From positions 44,835,066 through 44,899,065 of the forward strand of contig NC_092862.1 in NCBI RefSeq assembly GCF_032062135.1: a stretch of 64,000 nucleotides of DNA, written 5' to 3'. Shown piece after piece: positions 36,926 to 49,910 of the stretch. The notes below the pieces were generated by a model that was given only the letters and a program-made list of their open reading frames with translations, ran no database searches and was not told where the DNA came from. Each line of letters starts with the position of its first letter. The first letter of the stretch is position 1. The position numbers and the translations under genes were made by a program. The DNA is from Pyxicephalus adspersus. Lineage: Eukaryota > Chordata > Amphibia > Anura > Pyxicephalidae.

Positions 36926-37206
36926 CCCCTGATTCATCAAGCAGAATCGGATTATCGCTCGCGCATTCGTATTAGCGATCCGGAATCGTACGCGGTCGCG
37001 CTATTCAGCAACGGAAAAAGCTCGCGCACGGAGCCGCGCTTATCCGACAGCCTTTTTCTGGCGATCCTATTGTGAAGGCTGGAATCCGGCTGGTAGTGAG
37101 GTGAGTGTACGCGCATACTCGAGTCCGGACCGCGGTAATCCGCGATCGATGGCCGTGCGTACGTTCGCGCTTCCAGCGAGCGCGGATTTCATTGATGAAT
37201 CAGGGG
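36926..37206. mobile_element. CpG-rich TIR element, family F
   Basis: CCCCTGATTCATCAA and TTGATGAATCAGGGG are perfect 15-bp termini; the 5-mer CAATG flanks both sides (36921-36925, 37207-37211). The interior is packed with CpG (GCTCGCGCATTCG, ATCCGCGATCGATGG), in strong contrast to its AT-rich, CpG-poor surroundings. No protein is encoded. Superfamily is not assigned. Confidence 0.8.
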
Positions 37207-37211
37207 CAATG

Positions 37212-40200
37212 TGTCTCATGTCAAGCCACACCAAGCAGTCAATGTTGGGAGTCAAAGAAATAAAGATAGTATATTAACTCCGAGTACATCTAAAACCAAC
37301 AACTTGAACACTGACCTTCAAGCAATTAAATTATATAACTGTAAATGTTGTGCAGAAAAGAATTTTTGAGAAACAATGGGGACCCAGATGGATTATTCTA
37401 TATGGAGGGGAGCATTATTAGTTACTGTACATAAAAATGAGATAGTCAGCAGCAAGACATGTGGATGGTGATGTGTTACAGCTTATGTTGGCGAAATTCT
37501 AATCCTGGAAACAGTTCCAGAGTATAGGATTCCCTGTGTCCCCCATTCAGAATAATTGAATTTCCATAAACACCTTAAAACAAAACTTTAATGGTTTCTG
37601 GTCTATTAAAATGTTATTTTCTAAACTTAAAAATACTATATACTGATGTTTATATTATTTTTCAAAAAAAAACTTTTTGTCTACATAAGAAATCTAGGCT
37701 GTTCCTGTCTTTTTTAGGAATCAGGTAGGGGGATTAGTCATTTGTCTATGTATGTTCCAGCATGCTGTTACCATTCAGTCCTTTATGCAACACAGGTTAT
37801 TCAAAACATAGTAGTTATAAGTTATAAACCAAATTTGTCTTCTTCCTGGTCATTATCTTAACAACTGCCACATCCCTTAATTGATCCAATTCAAATTAGC
37901 ATAAAAGTTGGGATTTTAGGCAGTTAATATATATTACCTTTATATTGTGCAAATTTAACACCAGTGCCTAGGTGCCTTCTGTGATGTATGGGAGAGCCAA
38001 CAGAGTATATGTAAGTTTATGATGTATTCTATAAATGAGAAAAATATTGTGAATAGTTTAAGAAAGTATATATCTAATGGTGATGAATATGTGGATCTTT
38101 TAGATCACCTGAGGAAGCGGACGATTATGTCACGAAACGAGTAGGGAATTCTAGAACCACGAATATCTCTTTTTGTCTGAAATTGTACGCCATTACTGGT
38201 GAAGTTTTTATGTGAATTTTAGAGATGAATTGAATAAATGTAATTGTTTTTAATGTGTGTTATATATTTAAATAAATAGATAAGTTTTCAGTATGTATGT
38301 ATGATGCTATTTATTGTTACTGCCTTACTTTCTTTTTTATGCTAATTTGAAATAGTAGTAAGTTAGTCTGGTAAGTTTGAGGCTTCATCAATTCACAAGG
38401 TCTAACAGGTGGGGGTGCCAGGAGTATTTGCACCCAACCTCATTCCTATTTATTAGGATAAACAGAAACAGGAAATAAATGTTTTATAAGCTTTAAGTCC
38501 TGAAGATAAAAATAAAGAAAGATTATGTCAACCCAGTATATGTTCCCCTTTAGATACAGAAAAATGCCGTATGACCTGCAGAGCTGACAACAAATTATAT
38601 CTAAGCTCAGCAATTTATTGCTCACAAATAGCTTGCGATCTGTGTGATAATATAAAAACTGTCCTAGGAGGTCAACACTCACTAACCATGCTACATATGG
38701 AGGAGCAATGTAGAGAAGACAGAAAGTGTGTTCATGCTACTTCTCTCCTCATTTATGTACAAAGAGATGTTTGCTGTTATTTGTTAGGGTTCACATACAC
38801 TTTAAGATGTATCTAAACCAAAAAAACAAAATGTGTCATCTTTTCATCTGGTGATAGTGAAGCAATGTTATCAACAAGAAATTAAATTGAAAACATAACA
38901 ATAGGACTTCAAAGGTACCCATTACATTCTACACAAATTCAATGACAAAACAACATTTTAATAATATATTTTGTTCAATTTATACCACAAAAAAATAACA
39001 GTCTGTCCTGGATTCCTTATGCTTCATAAAACTGCCAAAGATTGTCATTTATGTATATGAAATATTGACTTCCAAAGTAATAGAACCTCCTGTTATATTA
39101 TAATACACATTGTCAGCCTGCACAATCCAGACAACAGGAGGACTGAAAGCTTTTCTCGGTGTGTTTCCCCTAGTTTACCTAATAAAGAAATAAGAAGGCA
39201 GTAAATAGAATGTTGAACATTATAAAAAACAAAACAAAAGCACCAGATTAGACATTCTTAGGGTTATGCCAGGCCAACGACACACCAGAAATCTCTGATG
39301 AGTGCCCAGGTGATCAGGAATCAAGAAAAAGCTAATATAAAGGGGAAAGGGATGAATAGGGGAACAAATGTTTGGGCTGATTGTATGTAGAGTCGGAGAG
39401 ATGGATCTTTTCATGCCTTAAATGTGTGGTATAAGTGAATATTCCCCAGGTAAAAAGCAACAAATATATCCATCTATATATGAAGGATTTACTGATCATC
39501 CCATTCTAGAACTATGAAATGAGGATACACATACAATCTCTGACACACTCCACTCCATCTTTAAAACATGGGAGGATGTTTTGTAGTCACAGAGAGAACT
39601 AAAAACAAGGGTAGGTTTTCAGATTTCATGCATGAACTGGGCTGATAACATTGATTGGCATTTAAATAATGTAGAAGCAGAGCACAGGAAATTATAATTA
39701 TACATTTTATTTGTAGAAAGACCAGTATTTGGTATTTGCTTAACTTCATACGTAAGTATACTAGGACTAAAGGGGACTGAATGGAGTAACTAGATTGTGA
39801 TTGTATGTAGAGTGAAAGCAGGTTTATGTAAAAATAATGCAGTGTCGTGTGTATGATTATCTATATAGATTGGGTTTACATATGTAATATGTAGTATGTT
39901 TGTGCAGACTTTGTCTATGTTTATGAAAGTAATTCAGAACAGTGTATGTATGTTTGTGTGTAAAGTGCAGATTGTATGTATTCTTATGTGTGCAGTGCAG
40001 GTATGTATATTAGGCTAAGTTTAGATGCGGGAACAAGTGCACCTTGTGGCTCTCAACAGCTGACATCTTGCCAGCAGCTTCACCTCCCATAACCATTGCT
40101 CTTCTGAAAGCTATTGAACTACTCACTGCTGCCCCATTTTCTATTGGCTGCCACTCAGAAAATTGTTCAGGGGTGTGAGAAAGTTGTAACCACAACACAT

Positions 40201-40217
40201 CACCAGTCGGAGGATAA
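37212..40217. other. Unique DNA
   Basis: No gene. Holds the short CCTGAGGAAGC...CGAAAC motif at 38108. 39840-40010 is rich in GTATGT words. A sequence from about 40014 (GGCTAAGTTTAGATGCGGG) may be a truncated MITE. Confidence 0.4.
38108..38146 (+). other. Hammerhead-core-like motif, copy 1
   Basis: CCTGAGGAAGCGGACG followed by CACGAAACGAGTAGGG. It shares the pattern CC(T/C)GARGAAGC-N-CGAAAC-N-GTNGG with 51924-51957. CTGAGGA and GAAAC fit the two conserved strands of a hammerhead ribozyme core (CUGANGA ... GAAA), but stem II is poor. I also know similar strings as a dispersed repeat motif in frogs and fish, so function is not implied. Confidence 0.35.
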
Positions 40218-40500
40218 TCCCACTCCTGCTGGCAGGATTTTTTACTCCCATCAGGGCATCAATTTTTCTTCCACTGATATTGGGGCATTTTTTACTCCTG
40301 GTGACCAAGAAAGCTGCTTAATTTTTTTATTTTCACTGAAGCAGGAGTATTTTTTACTCCCATAGGTGTCAGGTTATGGTTTACTCTTGCTGACCAGTAA
40401 TGAAAGGGCATTTATGATTCTTACTGTCCACTGGCTTAGGGCAGTTTTGTTTGTAGTATATACCAATTCAGAGGCAATTAGAAATCCCGCTGACACAGGA
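40218..40500. repeat. Degenerate minisatellite
   Basis: Repeated TTTTTTACTCC and CACTGAYRYYRGGGCA words at irregular spacing of roughly 25-35 bases (ACTCCTGCTGGCAGG, ACTCCCATCAGGGCATC, ACTCCTGGTGACC, ACTCCCATAGGTGTC, ACTCTTGCTGACC). Strong decay toward the right. Non-coding. Confidence 0.65.
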
Positions 40501-40523
40501 GTATGTTTTTCTTGCTCTGACAA

Positions 40524-40682
40524 AGGGCCTGATTTATTAAAACTCTTCAACTACACTTTCATCAGTGAAGCTGGGTGATCCAGCAAATCTGGAATGGATC
40601 TGCTCTATGGTTAAAAACATTTGTTTTTTGGATCACCCAACTTCACTGTTGAAAGTGTATCTTTTCCAGCGCTGGAGATAAT
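40524..40682. mobile_element. Palindromic MITE, family D (copy D4)
   Basis: GGGCCTGATTTATTAAAAC, CAGTGAAGCTGGGTGATCCA and GGATCACCCAACTTCACTG; the right arm degrades after GCGCTGGAGA. It directly follows the minisatellite. Confidence 0.75.
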
Positions 40683-42645
40683 ATGGAATATGGAATCATT
40701 CTGCACTTAGCAGATTGATGTGAACTTGAAATATTAGAAGATATATTATTCTTTTGAAATATTCCTTTTGTTACCTTATATCTTTCTTTTCCCCAACATT
40801 TTTTCTTTCCTTTGCTTGCATCCTACAAAAGAAGATTACTCCCATGGTATAATGGTATGGTATTTCAAATGTTATTACAATTTGAACTCAATGAATAAAT
40901 GAACTCAAAAGAAAGACACAGCCAGTAGGTGGTCCCAATGTGATCTCTAATTTATCTAAAACTGGTTCTGATTTTTTGGATAGGATGAGTTTATTATTAC
41001 TATTTGCATACACTTTAATAAAGTCCTTGCCACTCACCGGCTTTCATTCCATGTTATACGATATATGTTTTCTTTGCTGTTTTCCCATAAGAAACTCTCC
41101 ATAGAAACAAAGTGTTTGCAGCATTATAGAAAGAACAGATTGTCTTGTAGACAGAACAGCTTTTGTTTGCTTATGTCAGTTCCTTTACTGTTTTACAGTC
41201 CAGGTTAGTAGGGTTAGATGTTTACTACATGTTCAGTGTTAATTAGACCTCACTGCTTACACTGAAAACTCTTTAACCTGGTGTTTGCTTTAAGCTGCTC
41301 CCAATCTGAAGAATTTTTGGTTTAACCGATCAAGGGTCACTAACAGATCATGTGCATTTGTGGTGCTAAGTTCTTCATTTTGCTGCAGACAGCCTCTCAC
41401 ACCTACTGATGTGCTTGGGGCCAAGCATTGTATCATAAAGTCTGTACTTACTAAGCCATTTATATTTTACAGTAATATGCAAAATAAAAGTGTACAGCAA
41501 TAACATCTGTGCCTATAAATTCTTGGATTAGCCTTTTAAAAGGGAACCTTATCTGCCCTGGCAAAAATTACTTGGTAAGATAGACTGGTATAAAAAAGAT
41601 TAACTATGTAAAAAATGTTTATTACTTATCAGTTCCTTTATCTAAAGTCTCCAAATGTCTCCAATGTCTTCTAACAGATATATCCAAATATTCCTTGGTG
41701 CCATTGGCAACAGTTGTGTTTTACCAGTAGTTTGGAAGCATCATATAGCAGCCTTTCATAACCTTTTTAAATTTCTTTTTCAATCTTTTTAACCCAGAGG
41801 AAGCCTTATTAAGATTTTTAATAACTTTGTTTAGGGAGCCCATGTGGAAAATGATCATTTCTGGAGCTCTAGCTATATAAGTGTCATCACAAGCCAGAAT
41901 ACACACAGGGAGATAATGTATTTTACTTCTGATCCAATAAAACAATCATATATGATGTTAATAGAAGTGAAATGTACTTCCAATCCTCTACTTTTCAAAC
42001 AATTTTTTCACCGAATGTGGCATATGTAAAACATTAGGGATTGTTTTAACACCCACCCTAAAAACTATTTACAGTCTGTACAATCCTGGCTGTTCTGTAT
42101 AGGTGTTATTGTTGTACTATTCAATTGCTATTTTTTTTTCTTTTTTACCATACCAATAAAAATATATCAAACATAAAAACAATTTTTAGGATTTTTTGGG
42201 TAAATAAAACAATAATACCAAAAATTAAAAACCAAACGCAGACAGCAAAAATTGTAGACAGTGTTCAAATGCCAAAATGACACATAAACACACTGGTACT
42301 TAGTAGAAAAATTACTTTTTACATTGATTGTCAGTGAAGTGTCTCTTAACACATGGAAATATGGTCCCGGCAGTGTTCCTTTGCATTGCAGTCAATGTAA
42401 AAATGACCAATGAAATGTCATTGGAGAATATAACCCTAGAAGTGTAGGTTGGAGAATATTCTGCCATATCTTCATCCATGAACCTCTGGCAGCCTATGGA
42501 TTCCTGGTTGGAAAAAAAAGCTGCATTTCATATGTCAGAAGCCACTACTTTAGTTTGTAAAACAAAAACCAACATTTATTTAATTTCCTACTTATACTGC
42601 CTAAAATACCAAATATACAGATAAAATGTTCCTAAATGTATATAT
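40683..42645. other. Unique AT-rich DNA
   Basis: Nothing recognised. Confidence 0.45.
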
Positions 42646-42974
42646 TTAAGCCGCATACACACGTGCAATAATAGTCGTTGGAAAGGATCTTTCAAGATCC
42701 TTTCTAACGACTAATAATTGCACGATGCATGTACGAGTGGTGTACATACAGCACCGGTCTACTCTATGGAGAGGGGAGAGGGAGAACGACGGAGCGGCAC
42801 CCCGCAATCCCTTCCCTTGCATTAGGATCGTTAGTTGTCCATCGTCCATGGGTCCGCCAGGACGGTCATTTGGACGATGGACAACTGGCACTGTACAAAT
42901 GCCAGATTCTCACGTGATATCGGCCCTGAGCCGATTATCGAGGGAGAACCATTGGATGTGTGTACGTAGCTTTA
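42646..42974 (+). mobile_element. TIR element, family B, near-complete (copy B3)
   Basis: TTAAGCCGCATACACACGTG at the left and TGTGTGTACGTAGCTTTA at the right. The hairpin at 42674-42711 pairs GTCGTTGGAAAGGATC with GATCCTTTCTAACGAC, with one change from perfect. Then GTACATACAGCACCGG, CTCTATGGAGAGGGGAGAG and GCCCTGAGCCGATTATCG. Confidence 0.85.
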
Positions 42975-43480
42975 GTTTTTGGATACTCATAGACTCAAGA
43001 TAACAGTCTACTGTACATTTCAATCTCATGTCTGTGGATGCCCACAGGTGCTACTGGTTCATGGTCAATATCTGTAAAAATTTGTTAATATCTTGGTTCC
43101 AATATTCCTATATTCCTTTTAGAAGAGCCAAACATACAAGTTATGGAAAAATCTTCAGAAAGGGTTTTGCAGCCTGGGCAGTTGAATCTGCACTTTATAC
43201 ATTTACTGCACTGCCAATGTTGGGTTGTTGTGGGATTTTCATCTACTGTTCTGTGGATATACTGATAGTTACAGCTTTCAACTTGTTCCTAATAGTTGTA
43301 AAAAGATTTTGCATATGTACATATTTAAATGAGTGTTCCATTTAAATATACATATAATATATTACATTATCACATATTTGCATAATCTTGTTTTGCAGCC
43401 TCCTGGAGTTTTCTCTATGCCTAAAACAAGCCATGCATTTCTCGATCTAATTGCACAGTCTTTGCACTTTCCTATATTTA
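42975..43480. other. Unique DNA
   Basis: Nothing recognised. Confidence 0.5.
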
Positions 43481-43614
43481 GGGCTATATTTATGAAACAG
43501 GGAATCAGACATTCCCTCGTGGGAATCTTCCAGGTTCATGTGTTTCAATGATTACTAATTAGTAATTGATTCCCAGCAGGGAATGTCAGATTTTCTGTTT
43601 TATAAATAGAGCCC
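43481..43614. mobile_element. Palindromic MITE, family E (copy E4)
   Basis: GGGCTATATTTATGAAACAG and CTGTTTTATAAATAGAGCCC termini, GTGTTTCAATGATTACTAAT in the centre. TA lies just outside each end. Confidence 0.8.
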
Positions 43615-43962
43615 TAAGTGTATGAAATATGAGGTCTTATGTAAATAATACACTCTAAATTTTATTTACTCAGGTTCAATATAGAGAGTGTAAAAGTTTT
43701 GTTATGTTAAATGATCTTGCCACATGTGGATTTGATGCATCCCTGCAAACATTTAAATCTGTCCAGTAGGAGAAAGCTGTATGACACAAGGAAAACCTGT
43801 ACCAGCTGAAGTCATTTCACACCTACTGCAAAAAGCAATACCTTGACACATGATCAAATATGATGTGCTAACCTAAGCACCAAAAATATTAGAGCCTGTG
43901 TGTGCAATGAAAGCAAATACAATCTGTGGACCTCTTGTAATGTAAATCTTCTGTCTGATTTT
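43615..43962. other. Unique DNA
   Basis: Nothing recognised. Confidence 0.5.
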
Positions 43963-44101
43963 AGTATTAATATTATTATTATTATTAATATTAATAATTA
44001 TAAACAGGATTTATATAGCGCCAACATATTACGCAGCTCTGTACTTTAAATATAGGTTGCAAATGACAGACACATACAGTGACACAGGAGGAGGAGAGGA
44101 C
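43963..44101 (-). repeat. SINE/LINE tail, reverse orientation
   Basis: ATT microsatellite, then AACAGGATTTATATAGCGCC, AACATATTACGCAGCTCTGT and GACACAGGAGGAGGAGAGGA. Truncated at its 5' side compared with 17861-18004. Confidence 0.7.
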
Positions 44102-44148
44102 ATAATTTTATGGTTAAGGTTAACAAATTTTAACCTCATTCACAAAAC

Positions 44149-44494
44149 TAAAGCAATGTACAAACGTGCAATGCATTTTGCAGTCATTAGTCGTTGGAAA
44201 GGATCGTAAAAGATCCTTTCCAATGAATAATGACTGCACGATGCATGAACGTGTGTTGTACATACAGCACAGTTCTGCTCTATGGAGAGGAGAGAGGAGA
44301 ATGACAGAGCAACACCCCGCTGCACTCTCTCCCCTTCACTTCCATTACGATCGTTCATTGTCCATTGTGTCTGGATCCGCCAGGATGGTCGTTCGGACGA
44401 TGAATGACGAGCACTGTACACACTCCAGATTCTATTTATAACCGCCCTGAGCCAATTTTTTTACGAGAACCATTGCACGCGTGTACCCAGCCTA
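44149..44494 (+). mobile_element. TIR element, family B (copy B4)
   Basis: TAAAGCAATGTACAAACGTG at the left and CACGCGTGTACCCAGCCTA at the right. Hairpin at 44192-44227 (GTCGTTGGAAAGGATCGTAA ... GATCCTTTCCAATGA). Shares CGATGCATGAACGTG, TGTACATACAGCAC and CTCTATGGAGAGGAGAG with B2 and B3. Confidence 0.8.
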
Positions 44495-46470
44495 CGTTGA
44501 ATTACCTTACAAGATGAACTGGTCAACTTTGCTAAACAAACAGCTTATTTTCTTTTATTTAAATAAACAGCTTATCTTTTTTTATAATTAATTAGGCATT
44601 GGTAAAAGGGGCCACAAAGATAATGGGGCTCCTAAATTTGAGAAAAATAATTGGAACTGGTAAAGATGTCTGAATTTGCTTCGTTATTGACCACAGATCA
44701 AACAAATTTTGAAAAATATTTCCTTTTTCATCTCAGTCTGAATGAGAACAGCTTGTATTGTAAACTAAGTGGTTATAAAGAAGCAAGAAACAGCATTCAT
44801 GTATATTTATAAAAAGTTGGGAAATACAGTCATAAAATTGCATTGCTGCAAAGTGCTGCCTTATCTACATACAGAGGGCATTGTTTATATACAGTGACAC
44901 CTGTAAAGAGAAATTTGTTACACAAAGATTACTAGATTAAGGTCAGCATTCAATAAAATCTCTGAAATTTAAATAGGAACACGTAGATTATGAAAGTCTT
45001 TCTTTAACAAATGATCACTGGCATATGTTGACAAGTGCTAGAGGTGTGTTTATTACATTTTAAATGCTTATTAGTAATATTAGAAACAAATAAATTGTTA
45101 ACGAGCACTACTCATTTCCTGCAAATGTCATAACTATTTAAAATGTTTGTTGCTGTTATCACTATCAACAAATCAATCACTGAAATATTTAGTTATAAAA
45201 AATGTTTTGCACATTACATTGCTTTTCGACCCCGGGTCAGCACAGGTTACCAGAGTAACCCCATTTTGTTTGCACAGTGGTGATCCTTTGTCTGTAGTTA
45301 ATGCCGCCCTGACCAATCATAATGCTTTAACAGCTGTGCCATCATTTTGATCCCACCCTGAAGGTTTATAATGTTTGTCAAAAGTAGATGATTAAACTCC
45401 TAGCCAGGTGTAAATGCAACCTTTGTCATCTGAATTACCTACTGTGAGGTCTCTTTACCCTCATCACGCCTGCCACAATAAGACACAGCAGTTCATTCAC
45501 AGACAACACAGATTGTTTAGCAAAGAAACAATACATGAGAACTTTATATAAAAGACTATTATGGTAAAACCATTAGCCTGAAAGAAACCTTACAGAAACA
45601 AAGAATATATTCTTTTAATCAATTATGGTATAAAAAAAATATATTAAATTAAATATTTTATCTATATCAAATTATTTTATATATTTTAATGTTAATCATT
45701 GGTTTTTACATTTTTTAGTAACTCTATGTATTACTCTCACACACCACCTTAAATAACACCCAATGGATGAGTACAGTAGACACTGTCAGACATGTATTTC
45801 AACACAGCAGAACGCTATGGTGTAAAGGAAGCTTTATAGTAAAGTTTTGCAGAATGACTAGTAAATTCTGTTATGCTTTACAGGTCTCATTGGTTCCTCC
45901 TGATGACCTCTATGTTACAGTAGTGACATATATATTATTAGGAGGAACCAAGGAGAGCTTCAGGAATCCAAGAAAAACCACACTTCTGGAAGTTTGGCTT
46001 TCCAGAAATATTCGGACTTACATTTAAAAAAAATATACATTCTGTATCATGGCCATCAGGAGAGATAAGTCATGACACTTGTCTTTTATAGTTACAGCTT
46101 TCCTGGGGAACTTTGGTTTAGCAAGAGATAACTCTCATGTTAAAACAAAAAGTCTTCTGCCTATAGGAAGGCTTAACACTACAGTATGAAACTTTTTACA
46201 AATCCCTTACCATAGGAGAAATCTCACCTGCACAAGCTTATTCTTCATAACATTAGGATGGTAACCAATATTAATTCCCAACCCATCACCTTTTGCCCGT
46301 TGCATCTAATCTAAAATATCTTATATTGAAAAATGTATCTTTAATCTGTTTGGCCTTTTCACCACCAGTTAACAATGACTATTAAAATTGAATGGCCGCA
46401 TCCAGACAATCAGTAAGAGGGGGAAACTAATAAAAAAAAAATACAGAATTGCTTGTCAGTGTACTCTTAT
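44495..46470. other. Unique DNA with a conserved-looking block and a hairpin
   Basis: No gene. 45200-45360 is balanced in composition and lacks repeats, a weak conserved-element candidate. A long hairpin sits at 45881-45960. Confidence 0.35.
45881..45960. other. Inverted repeat with 12-bp perfect arms
   Basis: TTGGTTCCTCCT (45890-45901) pairs exactly with AGGAGGAACCAA (45940-45951) across a 38-base loop; the pairing extends imperfectly outward through CTC/GAG. About 80 bases overall. It could be a decayed palindromic MITE or an RNA hairpin. No second copy was seen in the window. Confidence 0.5.
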
Positions 46471-46607
46471 GAGCTCTATTTACAAAACAGGGAATCTGAA
46501 ATGCCCTCAAACATTCCGTTTCTTCCATTGAAACACAAGGACCTGAAATATTCCCATCAGGGAATGTTTGAGTGAACGTCTAATTTCCCTGTTTTATGAA
46601 TAGAGCC
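46471..46607. mobile_element. Palindromic MITE, family E (copy E5)
   Basis: GAGCTCTATTTACAAAACAG and CTGTTTTATGAATAGAGCC termini with inverted CCCTCAAACATTCC and GGAATGTTTGAGTG. AT lies outside both ends. Confidence 0.8.
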
Positions 46608-47115
46608 ATATGGAATTATCTTTAGCTGGACACTTTAAAAAAGTTTCTGTGTCACAAAAATAGTGTTTGGTCCCTGTATAAACTTTAGAGGTCATCATAA
46701 ATTAATTTAGAAGGTTCTATGAGTATAATATAAACTATTTTAGGGGTTATGTTTTTTTAATTTGCATTTGTTTCTATATTCTATTTTTATTTTTTATTTT
46801 TTTTTTTGTTTTTTTATAGCTAGAGAACTTTGTAAGAATATAATAGAAGGGAATACTTCTAAAACCCTTCGACCTTTTTGTAATTAGAAATGTAAAACAT
46901 TTATATCTGGTTGTTGTGACTTTTCGAGAAGTGCTAATATATGTGTTGGTTTCCTGGTTGGCTTTATGACGGGGAGTGTGTATATGTTTTGAGACAATAT
47001 AAAGCATTCATTTTAAAAATAAAAGCAACTGCTGCAATCAATTGTTTTGCTCTTTGTTGTTTATATTCTAATGGACTAATCCCTGTGCTTGGCATTGCAC
47101 TTAGATACAGATATG

Positions 47116-47177
<62 letters not shown>

Positions 47178-48167
47178 AACACTAAAATAAATAAATAATG
47201 GTAAAAATAATGCATTTATCACTGGGAAACCTGATCAGATTTTTTTATTTTAAAACAAATAACAAGATAAAATGAATAGCATTAGAAATTACTAAACTCT
47301 GCTTCATCTGCTATATTCAGCTTCAGATGTCTCCCCATAGTAGTTGCTTTTCCTGTCTCTGTCCTCAGTGTGATGGTCATCCGCATTTAACCCACTTTCT
47401 CCAAGTCCATGTAGTCCTGGACTATGAGGTGCAAAAAAAGTAAATGAACAGCTTCTCTCCTCCAAACACCATTTGTATTGTCAATGCATGAACTGATTGG
47501 CTCCTTGTGTTTCTACTCCCTCTCACACTTCAGCCCTGCTGTACAAGGACTGCAAAAAGCTAAGAACGTGACATTAAGGTATTTACATTGCTTGTATTTT
47601 ATAAATATGTTTATTGGTAAGTATGTAATAAATACAATATATATTAGTATGTATATATAAGTATGTAATAAATTTACAACCACATTATTTTATGTCACTG
47701 CCAACAGTTTGGTTTTTAAAATAGTTTTAGTTAACCTAATTCTCTTTCTTGATATATATAAAAAAACATATTCTGTTACCGACAAAACACATGCTGGCGT
47801 ACTTTCATGTTTTGTACAATTTTACGAAGATGTGTATGTATACTAATTACAGAACACATAGCAAGTAATGCTTTTCCAGGAAACACTGCTGATATTTGGA
47901 GACAGATGAGACAATATTGAAGTTTCCTGGTGCCATCCAATCAGGGACAATAATCTCTGACAGACACCACAAAGACGTGGACCTGAGAATGTGGCAGATG
48001 TTCATCAACCTCAGGTCAGAGCTGATAAAGTCATTACATGTTAATAGCTCACTCTTTTACAGAATATTTTGTAACAAATGTATATTTGTCAATGACACAA
48101 AAGAGACATTTGTCTGTGGGCGCACTACTGAGCACTAAATATCATTTGTAAAGGCATTGCACTCATA
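46608..48167. other. Unique AT-rich DNA with (TA)n
   Basis: No gene. Contains the dinucleotide repeat at 47117-47175. Confidence 0.45.
47117..47175. repeat. (TA)n microsatellite
   Basis: About 59 bases of uninterrupted TA. Confidence 0.95.
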
Positions 48168-48340
48168 GGCCCTGATTTAATAAAGCTCTCCAAGGCTGGA
48201 GAGAATACACTTTCATCAGTGAAACTGGGTGATCCAACAAACCTGGAATGAATTTCTTCAAAGTCATTTGCTATTTGCCAGCAAATGTTTTCAAACCTGG
48301 ACCGGATCCATTCCAGGTTTTCTGGATCACCCAGCTTCAC
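48168..48340. mobile_element. Palindromic MITE, family D (copy D5), right arm lost
   Basis: GGCCCTGATTTAATAAAGCT, CAGTGAAACTGGGTGATCCA, GGATTTCTTCAAAGTCATTT and TCTGGATCACCCAGCTTCAC, then an abrupt end before the last arm. Confidence 0.8.
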
Positions 48341-49309
48341 ATATATGCTAATATTTGTATTCAGGTGTAATAATGTTATCACCTGTCTGTATTATTAAAG
48401 GTTTATATTTTTATATTAAGGGAAAATTGGGCTACTGCCAAGAAGACCCAGACTCCATGGACGCCTGTGAGAATGTTAAAAAAAATTATAGTAAATCAAT
48501 TTCAGCTTTACAAGCCTTTAGACCTTTTTTCGGAAGGTCAGCAGTGACAGCCTTTGTCACAGTATTGGAGGCACTGTATCATTATATACCACTATTACAT
48601 TTTTAATTTGCAAATTATAAACTTCCCATTATATATGTAACAAATTATTCAAATTTTGCCCACCTGCAAACTATTTGTCAGAATTATGCAGCATGCTTCA
48701 GTCTCGTTCAAAATATTTCACAACCAGAATATCTTTCAAACCAAAAGAGTTTAATCCTTTCCTTCACCCCTTTAATTTTTACAACTGAACAGTTTGGCTG
48801 CAGTTTAGTTTAATACTTTTATTAAAAATTAAACCAGCCATCAGAATGTAATTTATTTACATATGATGATAATCATATATGATGATATTATGATGATAAT
48901 ACTAATGATATTGTGCTAATATGTTACTTGTATTATTACTTTATATTCTCCATGTTTATTGCTATGCTCTTCTAATTTTGTCTGTGAATACAATTTAAAG
49001 TGTGAGAATAGTTTTATACAAAGAATGTATTGTCATTTGGAATATTAACAAAATGGATAAATCTTTTGCGCTGGTAAAGAGCAGTTTCATTTTTACATTT
49101 ATTTATAGAAGTGGTTAAAAAATTGTTAGTTGTATAATGTATGGTTTTGTAATTTAGCTGTATATATAAGCAAAATTTAATCAAATTAAATAATCCAAAA
49201 AAAAAAAAAAGTTGTTAGTTATTCCCCCACTCCAACTGTTTAATAATTGGAATATCTCTGCTTGTACCCCTAATTAAAGTGTAGTCTTATCAGCGCTGCT
49301 GAGGATGTG
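48341..49309. other. Unique AT-rich DNA
   Basis: Nothing recognised apart from ATGAT-rich simple sequence at 48861-48911 and a 14-base A run near 49200. Confidence 0.45.
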
Positions 49310-49636
49310 TAAAGCTACGTACACACGGCAGATTTTTATCGCCCGATAATCGGCATCGGGCGAAAATCTTCCGTGTGTACAGTCGGTGTCGTCCATCGTC
49401 TGGACGACCGACCTGCCGGATCCACGGACGATGGACGACAGCCGATCGTAATGAAAGGGAAGGGGAGAGCGCGCAGCAGGGTGCCGCTCCGTCGCTCTCC
49501 CCCCTCCCCTCTCCATAGAGCATGAACGGTGCTGTATGTACAGCATCGTTCATGCATCTTGCAGCCCCTTGTCGTTGGAAAGGATCGTGAAAGATCCTTT
49601 CCAACGACAAAAATTGCAAGTGTGTACGCAGCTTAA
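49310..49636 (-). mobile_element. TIR element, family B, near-complete, reverse (copy B5)
   Basis: TAAAGCTACGTACACACGGC at the left and AAGTGTGTACGCAGCTTAA at the right. Reverse complement of B2 over nearly its whole length (GATTTTTATCGCCCGATAAT; GTGCCGCTCCGTCGCTCTCC; hairpin 49571-49608, perfect 16-bp arms). With B2 it is the best-preserved copy, implying recent activity of the family. Confidence 0.85.
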
Positions 49637-49910
49637 GGGCCTGTTCATGATTGTGCAGCATTTCGAAAAAGTGTTTTTTAGTGGTTCACTACCCAATAAA
49701 ACAATATCCAACTTTCTCAATATAATTATAGCAAACAAAAGCAGTTGAAAACCATTGTTATCTAATGGCTAGTAAGACTGTTAAAGGAGAACTAAGTCCT
49801 TTTTTACTCACCTGTCCTCATTTTATTCTCTTCCTTGATTTGATCTTTTGGAGATCTTGGACCAGGATGATTTAACTCCCATGCACACACATACGGGAAT
49901 TCATCTATTC

